A stretch of DNA of 64,000 nt from Malus domestica (GCF_042453785.1 NC_091671.1:8936001-9000000); one strand, 5' to 3'; counted from the stretch's first letter, positions 42,866 to 54,419 are shown. Program-made: numbers and translations. Notes: generated by a model from the letters alone, not told the origin.

Positions 42866-44345
42866 TGCTTTCATTGAGAGTTTGATTCATACACTCGAAG
42901 AAGACTCTGGCATTCAACGTTCCTCATTTCTCGTTCGTTCATAAATTTTTCATACTTTCTTATTCCTAGAATTTTTTAATTCTTTGAATAGAGGTGAGGA
43001 AAAAATACAATGACGGAAAATCGAAAACGATGATGAACAGAACTTCCTACGTTCAAAGATCCAGATCAAATAATGAAGGACGAGATATAGCCCCACTATG
43101 ACGATCCATGAGGCTCAATACGATGGCAAGATGAGCAATTTTACCACCAAGGAACACCACCACCATGGTAGCCAGGAAGACCACCGTTGTAGCAAGCAGT
43201 GGGCTAGCTCCATGGTAACAAGCCCACGGTGAGTAGGGAGTAGCGAGGCAGCCACAAGCCCAGGCTCATGCCACTTTGCAACAGCAAGCCCAGACCCTAA
43301 AAGCAGCCCAAGCAGCTGCCCTAGCAACCTAATCTACAGCCCAAGCTGCAAGGCAACCGAGCTAGGCCTAACACGAGCAGGCCCGTGCCATTACCGTAGC
43401 AACTCAAGCCCAATCAGCTACAGTAGGAGAAGCAGCCCAACACTCGCGGGCCCAAGGCCAGTGTTAGCTCAACACGATGCCGAGCTAAGCCCAGGCTCAG
43501 CGCCCACGCGCACTGTACACTCATGTGGTCCAGCCCACTCTTGTGGCCCTTCATGCAATCCCAATCAGCCCAAGACTGATTCAACCATCCCGGCTTTAGA
43601 TTTCTGGACTGACGATTGAACCGAGGGTAGTTTCACCATATTTCTCTGCAGATTTGACATATCCCAACTTAAATCTTGCGCCCGGAGTCTATTACACTTC
43701 CACTACTTAATGAGATGCATGTCAGCCAAGTTCTTCCAACCCAAATGGTGAACAACACTTGTCTCGACAAGTCATAGAGTTGACAAGCGCATTTGAGCAG
43801 TAGACAACCTTGGTGAATTAGCTCTTGCAGCATACTGAGATGCAGCGTCCCCCAAACAAGGTGTTCCAAAGTAGGACAAGGGCATACGACAAATTTCTCC
43901 AGCAGCATTCGGCAAGTAGCCATTCAACCATTCACGAACCGAGCGTTTTTACAATGTACACTTCCGACTAGGCCCCCAAGATAACATATACTCTTGTCTT
44001 AGGGTGCGGAGGAATATGCACTCTCGATTAGGCCCACGGATGAGCATACATTCACGGTTAAGGCCACACTCCGATAATCAACATAGGCAACCTTCTAGGC
44101 GAAGTGTTCATTCGCAGCTAGCCCGTATGGAGCATCATCCACCTCACATCGGAATAGGCAACACGATGAACAGAGAGAAGCCATCACTCAATCCGGCTCA
44201 AGTTCAACCGGAAGCCTACGAGGAATTCGCTCGCCTACTAGGAATGAACAACATGCACCACAACCACGGTATAGACGAGCCGAACACATGGAAGAGACGC
44301 GAGAGAGGAAGAAGAAGACACGAGGTAGGGTATATAAACACAAAC
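42866..44345 (+). mobile_element. Ty3/gypsy leader and gag-like N-terminal region
   Basis: Downstream of the LTR the sequence is GC-richer, with Ala/Gln/Pro-rich runs (cagcccaagcagctgcc). The frame 44004-44375 carries repeats of the type SRLGPRMSIHSRLRP and RRSVHSQL, which occur in the N-terminal part of gypsy gag polyproteins. Stops break it throughout; no protease, RT or integrase is present. Confidence 0.5.
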
Positions 44346-44379
44346 ATATCGGCTACAACTGACATGAAGTTTTAAAATA

Positions 44380-44694
44380 TTTAAAAATAATTATTAATGT
44401 TGGGTAGAATCGACACGATTTTCTTTTTAACCGACATTAACTTTATGTTGGTCGAAAGCGACACGATTCCTTTTTTTTATACGACACCACCATTTAAAAG
44501 ATTAAAAACTATGCCGGCTATAAGCAACATTAACAACCAATATCAGTTATAAGCGACAAAAACAATCTATGTCGATTATAACCTACAGTAATTCCGACAC
44601 CATGTAAAGCGGCTATTGAAAATGTCTTATCCGCCAGTATATTATATAAAATTGACACTAACCGTTGACACAATAAGCCATTTTCTTAGTAGTG
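44380..44694. mobile_element. CACTA (En/Spm) element end fragment
   Basis: Many subterminal repeats of the form ccgacat/tgtcggtt in both orientations lead to cattttcttagtagtg, which read backwards is CACTACTAAGAAAATG, a CACTA terminus. Only the right end is present. Confidence 0.55.
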
Positions 44695-44759
44695 AATTGA
44701 ATGGGACCTTCACATGGAAGCCCTTCTAAAATCATCTCATAACGGTTTAATCTCCCCAC

Positions 44760-45775
44760 ATGTGACACATATCAATATTACTACAGGGTTTCGTGCCATA
44801 TATGATATGTGGGAAGACCTTGCCTTATTTCACCAGTTTTTCTAGGTAGTTCCTCCAAGTGTAGCAGTCGTTAGTTGTGTGACCAGAACCTCGATGGAAT
44901 GCACAGTACTTGGTGTGGTCCAACTTAGAGATATCTCCACTTGATTACTTCGGTAGCTTGAACCATGGTTAACTCTTGATGTTGTGAAGGATTTGGTGGA
45001 TCAGGATCGAGAACTTAGAGTAGTTCTTGGGTGTTGGGGCTCCTTTAGTTGAGGATCAAATCTTACGCTTGGCTTCTTGCCTACTTTTGTTGTTGTACTG
45101 TTTCCCGTCATCTTTTTGTTGTGCTACTGCCGATTCTCTTCGAGGCTGCTTGGGTGCCTTGTCTGCTCGCCAAGCCTCGTCCCAAAGTGCATGCTTCTCT
45201 GCCAGAGTGAAAGAGTCTGCCAGAGTGAAAGAGTCTGCCAGAGTTAGATCTTCTTTCATGATCAGTTCTCCAAACAATTGGTGGTCTGCTTAGAGTTCTT
45301 TTTGGAAGGCTGCAGTAGTTATTAAGTCGTTGCATCCGACTATCTTTGTTTTCTCTGCTTTAAACCTCTTCATATAGTCATGAAGCGACTCATTTGGGTT
45401 CTTCTTGACATTGAACAAATGGTCGGACTTCTTCCTAATTGAGTGGTAGGATGAATACTCATTGGTGAAAACCAAAGAAAGCTCATCGAAACTCTGGATG
45501 AATTGTGGCGGTAGGGTATGAAACCAATCTTGCGCCTCGCCTTGTAAAGTGGTGGCAAATATTTTTTACATGAGTGCGTCATTGTTCTAATAAAGGATCA
45601 TTGTGTTTCGGTAGTGCATTAGGTGTCTTTCTAGGTCTCCATCTCCTTTGAAGGGTGTGAAATGTGGCATGCTGAATTTGCATGGAGGCTCTACCTGTTC
45701 GATCTTGTCCGTGAACGGTGACCTGTTTATATTGATCATGTCCCTTCTTAGTGCCTCGTTCATCCTCATTTATTC
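44760..45775 (-). mobile_element. Ty3/gypsy gag fragment (opposite orientation)
   Basis: On the minus strand a capsid-type gag is readable: PPCKFSMPHFTPFKGDGDLE, MHYRNTMILY, QGEAQDWFHTLPPQFI, VFTNEYSSYHSIRKKSDHLF and SLHDYMKRFKAE. This is the retrotransposon gag family. Downstream come three copies of LADSFT(LA) and the short Cys/His motif CAFHRGSGHTTNDCYTW. Stops and frameshifts are present and no pol follows. It is oriented against the LTR at 42.3 kb, so it belongs to a different element. Confidence 0.85.
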
Positions 45776-46239
45776 CTTCTTCTTCACAGTAAGTTTTTTT
45801 TGCTTCTAGTATTTTTATTTTCTCCTCTTATATTTAATTTTTGTTTACAATTTAATTTTGTAGGTTTATTTGAGTTGGTTGAGTACATAAAGAATTGATT
45901 GACGATAGAATTCTTCCATAATTCAGGTTTCTATCACTAAATTCCTTAATTTTAAATGGTATAATACACAAGTTTATTTATTTAAATTTTTTAATTTAAG
46001 TAATTAGATAAATTTGTAGTATTAATGTTAAATTAATAAATATTAAATCAAAATAATTGAATTTGTCACTCGAATTGTTATGAGAAAATGCAAATGAATA
46101 ATATTTATAATTTTGGGAGGGAATTTTGGGGGGAAATTTAAAATTTTGAGAGGGAATTTTGGGGGGGGGGGAATTTAAATTTTTGAGGGAATTATTTAAA
46201 TCGTGACAAAATTTTGGGAGTGAATTTTGGGGGGACTTT
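45776..46239. other. AT-rich spacer with G-run low-complexity repeats
   Basis: 46100-46235 contains four variants of aattttgggagggaattttg, including a run of twelve G at 46165-46176. No coding signal. Confidence 0.5.
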
Positions 46240-47344
46240 TGCCGCCATTCTTAGTACCGTTGGTTATATCGGACGGTAATAGTTTAATATTATTTAGAAA
46301 AAGCTTGCAGTCGATTTTAACCGACAGTAATACAAATTTTTCAGAATAAAACCCCTCCCTCCCTTCCTTGCGCTGCTGCCTTCTCCCTTCCCTGTTTCCT
46401 TCTCCTCTCCTCCTTCTTTCCTTCTCCTCCCCTTCTCTTTTTCCCCATGGATGAATAATTCAAGGAGCAACATTCCAAAACTAGTATGTTTTAAATTATT
46501 TGTATTACGTTTAGTTTGTGTTTTAAATTTTGATTATGTTATTAAATCTAGTTTGTATTTTGAATCTTGACTTGAGATACTTATCAAATATTATGCATAA
46601 ATTGAAAATTGGTCTTTGTTTAGAGCTTTTATGTAGGTTTTGTTTTTGTAAATATGCATCAAAAATGTTTTTTTTTTTTGTTATTAACAAGGAGCAATGC
46701 CTCAACGGAAAACTTGGAGCTGTGGAATCCCAATTTGTATATTTTTCCTTTTATGAAGGATTGTCGCTTGATTAAGGAAGATGAAAAGGAAGTCAAATGT
46801 AGGTATATTTTTTCTTTTTCTTACAAATTGTATAATTAGTAAAAGATTATAAATATAATTAATGAACTTTTATATATATGAATATATGTTTCTTACAAAT
46901 TGTATAATTAATGAACTTTTGTGATTTTTTTTATAAGAATTATCAGTTAGAAACCGAGACAAGCTTTTTTTTATTATTATTTATTAATGATTTGTGGTGT
47001 CGGTTATGGGCGATAGTATAGTTGTTTAATTTATTTATTAAATAGTTAAGTGGTATCGGTTAGGGCCGACACTAATCTGCTCTAATCCGACATTATTTCT
47101 TAGTATTTAATGTCGCATGTATCCGACGTGAGTTTCAATATCACTTTTATCCGACACTACTATCCTTTTTTATTTTATATAGCTTTCCTTTTTCTTAGCG
47201 GATTAAGGGGACTAACCGACATCAAAAGCATTTTAGTGACGCTACCAATGATGTCGGTTCTTTTATCTGACATTACATAAGTTTATGTTGGATTTTTCCT
47301 AAATATCCAAAATAAATGGGTTTGTCTTGTCGCTTTTTATAGTG
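46240..47344. mobile_element. CACTA (En/Spm) element remnant
   Basis: Subterminal repeats (ccgacatt, tgtcggtta, cggttagggccgacac) are dense at 46985-47300, and the right end reads gtcgctttttatagtg, the complement of a CACTA terminus. It shares these repeats with 44380-44694. A CT-rich stretch at 46360-46445 resembles a leader. Transposase is absent. Confidence 0.5.
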
Positions 47345-47924
47345 ACACTGCTGGGTACTTTTGTAGTACTGATTACTCAACGACTTGATTCAAATGTAAT
47401 TGTGGATAATTCTGTTTCAGATATGCATCACTTTGTATGGGACTCTTATCTATCTACTTGTACCGTGATAATGAATCAAGAAAGCCTAAGCCTTCCACAA
47501 ACATTAAATAGCTCTTGCTATCTCCTTCTCTGTCTACTGTGTTTTTCTACAATTTCATCGTCAAAACTGTCGTTGTAGCCGTACTCTGAAAAAAAAAAAA
47601 AAAAAAAAAACCTAGATTTCCTATGGGTGGGGAAAGGGACCCTGCCAGCTTATGAGATTATAGTTCCAACATTGTGACCTTTTGCGGATGTTGCCGACTA
47701 CCTGCGACACCTTGCTACATTCCAACGCGAAGGGATTCGTTCCAGGAGCTCATTACATCATGAGCATCTTGCTTTGTTCCAGCTTTGAAGGCTAAGAGGG
47801 CCAATCTATCTGGTTCATTCCAAGTGTCCATCCACCATTGTCGGTATGTATGGCACATGGTTCTTCAATTGCTAATTTTCTAACCCTTTTTAAAGTAAAA
47901 AAAAAAAAAAACAGACAAAATTTC
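47345..47924. other. spacer, no gene seen
   Basis: A run of 22 A lies at 47589-47610 and may be a retroposon tail. The 47620-47830 stretch is GC-richer but has no recognisable frame. Confidence 0.4.
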
Positions 47925-48125
47925 TCATAAATTTTAACAATGAAGACAAAACTCAAAATCACCGGTGCAAACATTCATTTCGCCTGAAATTGGAGACATC
48001 TTAGGACTGAAACCTGCGATACAGAAAACGGAAAAAATAATCAAATGTTCATATGAATCAACCCTACTCTAAAATGCAACTAAACAAGGAAATTATATGA
48101 AAAAATAGACATACATAAACTAGAA
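47925..48125 (-). pseudogene. 5'-exon fragment resembling the XH gene leader
   Basis: On the minus strand, ttctgtatcgcag|gtttcag leads into ATGTCTCC, parallel to ttgtattgcag|gttttaca and ATGTCTTC of the XH gene. On the plus strand aaacctgcgatacagaa and caactaaacaaggaaat have counterparts at 35453-35471 and 35513-35528. No further exons follow. Confidence 0.35.
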
Positions 48126-48164
48126 GGATCAATCTCTTATGTTAATCTTGGTAAAACATGTAGT

Positions 48165-48290
48165 AGACGCGGGTGTAGCCATTTAGCTAAAGTGGACGTT
48201 GTTATCCCTATGCAACCGAGTTCGAATCCCTCACTTCACAATTTAGATTAAATTAATGTAAAATATCCTTTTCATATAAATTTAAAAAAA
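48165..48290 (+). mobile_element. tRNA-derived SINE
   Basis: A perfect pol III A box (TAGCTAAAGTG) and a B box with one mismatch (AGTTCGAATCC) lie about 40 bp apart, followed by a short AT-rich body ending in A-rich sequence. It is not a functional tRNA, because the acceptor stem does not pair. Confidence 0.7.
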
Positions 48291-48554
48291 AAGAGTTTTA
48301 ACGAACACATTTATTTGTCAATTTTCATTAAAACTAAAAAATTGTTTAGACTTTTTGTTAGTTTTCCTTTAAAAAAAAAAAAACTTAAAACAAGTAAAGA
48401 AAAGGATAAATAATACAATACAAGACCGTATATAAAAGAAACCGTGCCAATACTAATTTGAATCTTTACTTTCAAAGCACAATACAAGAATTGATTTTGT
48501 GCAAGAAATGTACTCTTGCATTTTATTTTTTTTGGTCAAGGAGGACTTATATAA

Positions 48555-49534
48555 GGCCATCTCCAACCGATGGCTGGCCAGAGGGCTCGTTTTAGCCCTC
48601 TGGCCCTCCAAGATTCTCCAAGATATTAATATTTTAATGAACAGTACAGGGCCATATTTGCCTCCGTCTCCAACCGAGGGCCAGAGGGCCAGAGGGCTCG
48701 TTTTAGCCCTGTCAAAAAAAACCGTCTCCAACCGAGGGCCAAAGGGCCATAGGGCCAAACATAATTTATTATTTAAAAACTACAACTTAATTTTATTTAA
48801 AAATCATGTTGGTTAGTGTTGTATAATTTTTATGTCGGTTAATGTTATTTAATGTTGTTTCATATTGTTTAATGTTGTTTCATGTTACTTAATTTAATTT
48901 AATGTTGTATAATGGCTTAGGAAGTTATAGGAAAAAATTAGAATTTAAAAAAAATATGAAACAAATTTTGTGAAATAGAAGTTATAGGAAAAAATGGAAT
49001 TTAAAAAAAAAATATGAAACAAATTTTGTAAAATAGAAGTTATATGAAAAAAATATGAACCAAATTTTGTAAAATATAAGTTATAGGAAAAAAATAGAAT
49101 TAAAAAAAAATTGAAACAAATTTTGTAAAATAGAAGTTATAGGAAGTTATAGAAAAAAAAAGAAAAAAAAAGGTTTAAATTCATAAAAAAAAAAGGTTTA
49201 AATTCATAAAAAAAAAAAAGGATTTACAACGGCTAGTGGCGCTAGCCGTTGGAAGTTTGAATTCAAAATGTTATTTCTGTCGGTTGTAACCGATAGAAAT
49301 AATATATATTATATTATTTCTGTCGGTTATAACCGACAGAAATAAGAAACATTAAAAAAAAAATAGCCAGCCCGGGGCTGGCTGGCTGGCCGAAAGCAGC
49401 CAGCCCTCCAGCCCTCTCCGATCCCGTGGGGCCCTCCCAGATTCCCGAGCCCTCTGGCCTAGCCCTCGGTTGGAGACGGTTTTAGGGCTATTTTCGGCCC
49501 TCTGGCCCTCTGGACCCTTCGGTTGGAGATGGCC
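48555..49534. mobile_element. PIF/Harbinger-like non-autonomous element, 980 bp
   Basis: Terminal inverted repeats ggccatctccaaccg and cggttggagatggcc are flanked by the trinucleotide TAA on both sides, the usual Harbinger target. Subterminal blocks are built of gagggccagagggc motifs, and the core holds 65-bp tandem units (gtaaaatagaagttata). Near the right end there are hairpins, ctgtcggttataaccgacag and ggctagtggcgctagcc. No transposase. Confidence 0.8.
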
Positions 49535-49900
49535 TAACAAAGTCCAAACGGACACAGTACAAAGACAACAACCTCATAACTGAGGAAAGTACAAAAGAGA
49601 CGCCACATATGCATTGATCGCATGAGTAAAGGTTCTCAATTATACCTAAAAAACAAAAAATTACATAAGATATGGCTCGGCCCAAAAGCCAAAGTCCACC
49701 CGAAGAGGCCCAAAAGTGACCAAAACCTGATAACCCCTATACCACTATAGAAATCAAAAGCTTTGGACATTGGCCAAGATAACTTGGTCTCTACATAAAA
49801 AGTTTGGATCCGGGTAAGATTGTGGAAAAAGAGAGTCCAAATACAAACATAGTTGAATTTTCAAAGGGGTACCTGTCACATTCATCAAACTATATATTAA
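49535..49900. other. spacer, no gene seen
   Basis: No domain-bearing frame or repeat signature was recognised. Confidence 0.4.
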
Positions 49901-50110
49901 GGACAAGGATTGTCTGACCTCCTTGTTCCTGTGTCCTCTTATTTTGTATGATCACGGTTAAGCCACGTCAACATTTTATATTATTTTTATATAGAGATAA
50001 TAAGACAAAAATGAATAGTAATATAAAATGTTGACGTGGCTTAACCGTGACCACACAAACAGAATGGCATGGGAGGGCACGAGAACAAGAAGTGCAGACA
50101 ATCCTTGTCC
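49901..50110. mobile_element. MULE-type foldback MITE (copy 1)
   Basis: Ggacaaggattgtctg at the left is mirrored by cagacaatccttgtcc at the right, and pairing continues almost to the centre (taagccacgtcaacatttta with taaaatgttgacgtggctta). The flanking 9-bp duplication atatattaa is at 49892-49900 and 50111-50119. Relatives are at 53127-53346 and, degraded, at 52180-52320. Confidence 0.9.
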
Positions 50111-51480
50111 ATATATTAATAATGTCGCTATTTAGTTGATAGTTGGTGTCAGAATGTTTTGACAGAAAAAAGGTGAGAGAGATATTTGGAATAGAGGAAT
50201 CGGAAAATGAATCGTCTATTGTATATTATATGGTTAGTTTTCGTTAGGTATTATTTACATTTAATTTTAAATTTTAAAATATTTCTGATCGTACGATATA
50301 AGATGAACGGTCCCAATCCCGGAATCCTTAGAATCTTTTTTCGGAATCTAAATCCTCTTTATAAGGATCTTAAAAATTTATGAATCGTGTTCATTCATCA
50401 TATATCGTACGATCAAATTTTTTTTTAATTGCCCGTATCTTGATCTAGATGAATTAAATGAACAAGGATCCGAAATTCAACCGCAACTCAAAACTATAGG
50501 AAGGCAGACTGATCCGTGCGCCATCTACCCTTCAGATGGCTATCCGTCCTTTTTCAAACAAATTAAAAGCCTATCTAGGCTTATCGCATCATCACAAAAT
50601 GCCAAGCTAACCTGGGATGAAGCCATCTATCCATCAGATGGGTATCCGTCACTTTTTCAAACAAATTAAAAGCCTACCCAGGCATATCGCATCATCACCA
50701 AAAGTCAAGCTAAACTATGTTTCTTTCTGGAAGCACTTTCACCTCTTTCAAATTCCTAAGGGATAAAAGATTAAATCACCTCCCTCCCCTAAAACTCTTC
50801 CATCCCATTCTAATTCACTGGACTATGAGCAGGCCTAGTTGTTCACTTAAACTAAAATCTACTAGATTAACCTTTAGGTCATGTTCTGTAAGGCTGACGT
50901 CAGTTATAATGAAAAAATAATAAAGATTAATTAAAAATACAAAAAATTATAAAAAAATCATAACGAAAAATATAAAAATAATAATTTTTTTTATAAATAC
51001 CTAACAATCTTCTTCCATATTAGACCATATTTTAATATTTTAATCATTTTTTATTATAATCTGAAATTAAAAATAAAATTTTATTTATTTATTATTTTAT
51101 AAAAAATAATAATATTTTAATACGAATTAATTGCTTTATTCATTTTAAAAATAAAGATGCAATTAGACATTTATTATTCACAAAAAGCAATTAATATTCA
51201 ATTAGAAAGGTCAAATTGTCTATTGTCCAGAAGACTTTTAGTTTTAGGTGTGAAAATGCAATTCACCTTTATCCCATACATGCATGCATTAATTTATGAA
51301 AGCATTTTTGCCCACTATCTTAAACTATAATGTATACGTACACATTATTAGCGATCAAAATGTCCCATCTCTTAACCCTAGTAAACTCATTGACTATATA
51401 TATGATTTTCAATTTTTAAAATTAATTTTAAACATTAAATTAAACATAAATAAGTAAATAAAACTCAAACCCAGATGTGC
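50111..51480. other. AT-rich spacer
   Basis: 50930-51180 is very AT-rich (long aataat/tttata runs). No gene was seen; the tandem duplication at 50520-50712 is listed separately. Confidence 0.5.
50520..50712 (+). repeat. two-copy tandem duplication, about 103-bp unit
   Basis: Gccatctacccttcagatgg..tttttcaaacaaattaaaagcc..catcatcac is repeated as gccatctatccatcagatgg..tttttcaaacaaattaaaagcc..catcatcac, with about 90% identity. Confidence 0.8.
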
Positions 51481-51564
51481 TTCAACTTCCCTACCCAGCC
51501 AAACCCTACACCCACCCACCAACGCCAACCTTCTGTTGATTCTTCAAACCCAAATTCACCATGG

Positions 51565-51650
51565 CCTTCCTCCTAGCCTAATGGAAAAGTGCACAAGCAT
51601 GATTCATGTAAGGTCTGGGTTCGAGGGTTGGTATCTTGCGAATTTGGTGC
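51565..51650 (+). mobile_element. tRNA-derived SINE head (weak)
   Basis: A box TAGCCTAATGG fits the pol III consensus, and about 25 bp downstream GGTTCGAGGGT is a partial B box. The body could not be delimited. Confidence 0.35.
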
Positions 51651-52179
51651 TTTTCATTCTTCACGATCACCCACCCACCCAGCCAATCTTCCTCTTCGGG
51701 TGACATGGTGAATCTTGCCATGTCTCCGTCCTCCGCCGTCCCTTCTTCTTCTTCCAGCCATATGATTTTCAATTTCTAAAATCAATTTCACCGTCATCAT
51801 CGGTATCTCTCTATAAATTTCAGAACCCAAAAAATGGAATTTGAGATCTCAAAATCTCGGAATTGGGTTTTTGATGTTTTAGGCTTGTAAGCTTCTTCTT
51901 CTTCCGAACGAACTCACTGATTTGGTTTATGTCTCACTATCGAATCAGTTGGCTTTCTCTCTCTAGAAATTTCAGAACCCAGAAAATGGAATTTGAAATC
52001 TTGGAATCCGGGAGGTTGGTTTTATTGATCCGTTAATTTTCTTTTCTTTTACAATAAAATGACTTTTCAAATTGTGATTATCTCTCCTCGTAACGATATA
52101 GAAATAATTAAAAACATATGATTTAACTGTGAGAGTAGAATTCTCTACCCTCCTAATCTCTCTAATCTTCCATCCCTCT
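51650..52179. other. spacer, no gene seen
   Basis: Two stretches (51820-51860 and 51970-52010), both containing atttcagaaccca(a/g)aaaatggaattt, are short repeats of each other. No coding feature was supported. Confidence 0.4.
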
Positions 52180-52320
52180 TATTTGAACAGTTATGGTTAA
52201 ATTATGTCAACATTTTATATTGATTTTTTTATAGAGATAATAAGACAAAAAATAATATATGAGAGGAGATGATGAAAATGAATGGAAATAAGAGAGTAGA
52301 GAATCCTCCTCTTTAACTAT
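52180..52320. mobile_element. MULE foldback MITE, degraded fragment
   Basis: Gttaaattatgtcaacattt and tatagagataataagacaaa match the central part of the elements at 49901 and 53127. Confidence 0.5.
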
Positions 52321-52469
52321 GGTTAGGCTGGTGGACAGATGTTAGGTTTGAAGGTGAGGTGAGCATACATTATTGTTTGGGATAATGAACAAAAATGCTA
52401 CCTTAATCCATCAGTAGTTGTCTTGCCACGTCAACATCCTTGACTACGCCACTTTTCAGTTCACACCAA

Positions 52470-52950
52470 TGTTTTAAAAGACGCTATACGCTAATCAGAC
52501 GACAGACTGGAGCCTAGTGCCTAGTCGGCTAGACAAAGCTTATTTGGATTTAAGTAAATCTATTGTATTTTGTGTAAATAAATGTTTGTTTATACTTAAA
52601 ATATATATAATTTCATCATAAATTAGAAAACAAAATGATATATATATATATTATGAAGTATTGGAACATAATGAAAACATGGGGAGCAAACATATAATGT
52701 GAGTTTATTTAATTGTTCAATAAGTCTCTTACAATTTATTGGAAACAATAAAATAGAAAACGAAAGTTATCTATTTTCTATCTAAATGAGTTGCAACCTA
52801 GGCAGGTGTCTAACGGGTCTGGACGGGTTAGGCGGGTGTTTAGGTGGTCTAGACTGGCATGTCTAGACGCTCTTTCTTAATTTTCAAACGCCTAAACATT
52901 AATCGGAACTATGGCTAGCCGCCTAGCGCCTAGCCAGAGTCTACGCGGCG
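52470..52950. mobile_element. 480-bp repeat with GC-rich ends (copy 2, inverted)
   Basis: Reverse complement of 11486-11975 along its whole length. Matching blocks include aagtctcttacaatttatt, gttatctattttct and tcataatgaaaacatgggga in its complementary order, and both ends carry cctagcgcct/ggcta motifs. Confidence 0.6.
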
Positions 52951-53126
52951 ACAGTGGTTCACACGCCAAGCATCCCAAATCAGTTTGAAGTTTGAACAGT
53001 ACTGCTTACTTCCAATAAAATATCAAGATAATTCGTTATTAGAAAATTATTATTACGATTTGAAACCACAATATTATTCTTAATAATACTAAAATTATCA
53101 TTACTTTCAACTTTGCTCATTCAATG

Positions 53127-53346
53127 GGACAAAGATTGTCTGCCCTCCACTTCTCGTGCCCTCTCTGTGCCCTCCTATTTTGTGTAGTCACTGTTAAGTC
53201 ACGTCAATATTTTATATTATTTTTTTATAGATATAATAAGATAAAAATGAATAATAATATAAAATGTTGACGTGGTTTAACCGTGACCACACAAACAGAA
53301 AAGCACATGGAGGGTACCGAAAGTGGAGGGCAGACAATCCTTGTCC
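53127..53346. mobile_element. MULE-type foldback MITE (copy 2)
   Basis: Ggacaaagattgtctgccct at the left and gcagacaatccttgtcc at the right enclose a near-complete palindrome with the same core as 49901-50110. The flanks (attcaatg against actcaatg) look like a diverged 9-bp duplication. Confidence 0.85.
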
Positions 53347-53904
53347 TACTCAATGACCGTCCGACGGGGTGTATATTGGGTCCACTTATCAATAAATGGA
53401 TGGTGACAGATGCCTCGTATCTTTGGCGGCCTAGCGAGCATTTATATAAGAAGGAATAAGACTCAGCAAGTCTATGCCATTGCCTTGCGGGCAAAGGAGT
53501 TCTCGGAAGTAGCTTCAAAATCACCAAAGGCAATATTGTGGTTTCAGGTAAGTCTTGTCTGTTTTTTTTTCACTAACAGTATAATTCGATATTATCAATA
53601 ACATGTTATTGTTTTTAAGTTTAAGAAATGAAGGGCCGTGAATAAGTCGAGAAAGGGAAGGCAAAGTTTGTCATTCATTCCCTTCAGTCTATGAGATATA
53701 CAGTGTTTCTTCTGCTTTCCTCTTCCTTCTCTGCTTTCTTTTATGCTCTCTGTAACTACCTTAACATGGTATTTGAGTCACGTTGACTCGTGTGTGAAGC
53801 AGGGGCATATCTATTAATGGATCCGGATGGTCCCAGAACCCTTAAAAAACTCCGAGAAACACTTGTGAGGACCTTGGAGGACCACCTGATGGTCTGAACA
53901 CGTT
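53347..53904. other. spacer with an exon-like stretch
   Basis: 53410-53548 reads openly (YAIALRAKEFSEVASKSPKA) and ends in cag|gtaagt, a perfect splice donor. It could be an orphan exon or a captured gene fragment. I do not recognise it. Confidence 0.25.
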
Positions 53905-54212
53905 CTTTTTGGTACTGTTTGGTACATGGGACAGGACAGAACGAAGTGGGACGAGGTGTTCCGTCTTACGTTTGGTGTGTTTAAAACGGATGAAACGCGC
54001 TATTTCATGAAACGAATTTTGGATGAATTTTCATTTCACCTCACCTCCTGGAAAGACCCGTTCCACATCCGTGGAACACAAAATTATGATCTTTCCGTCT
54101 CTTTCTTCTTCCTCCTTGTTTCCATCCAAAAGCATCTTTGCTTCCGTTCCGTCTCGTCCTGTACCGTTTCGTTCCGTCTCATCCGGTCTCCATACCAAAC
54201 AATACATTTAAT
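53905..54212. mobile_element. inverted-repeat element (hAT-like)
   Basis: Left tactgtttggtacatgggac and right gtctccataccaaacaatac are inverted relatives. Subterminal motifs are gggacaggacagaacg on one side and cgtcctgtaccgtttcg on the other. The open frame across it is a by-product. Confidence 0.5.
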
Positions 54213-54419
54213 GATCTGACCAAAATGACATAATTTTGGGCCAGGCCATTTGGAAAAACATTAAAACTCTTTCATTTACAAACTCGAGGCTCAACTATTT
54301 TCATGCAGTTCCCTTATTTAATTAACACTTAAACCGTTAGATATGATAATCTTGAATAATCACTTGAATAGAATGGATTTGACGATGAAATTCTGTTATA
54401 TTTCGGATATAGAAAAAAA

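Noticed and set aside
43115..43327. Minus-strand frame as a gene
   Set aside because: It reads through the Ala/Gln-rich gypsy leader in the wrong orientation and has no domain.
48165..48290. Possible tRNA gene because of good A and B boxes
   Set aside because: The acceptor and anticodon stems do not pair; an AT-rich body and A-rich end fit a SINE.
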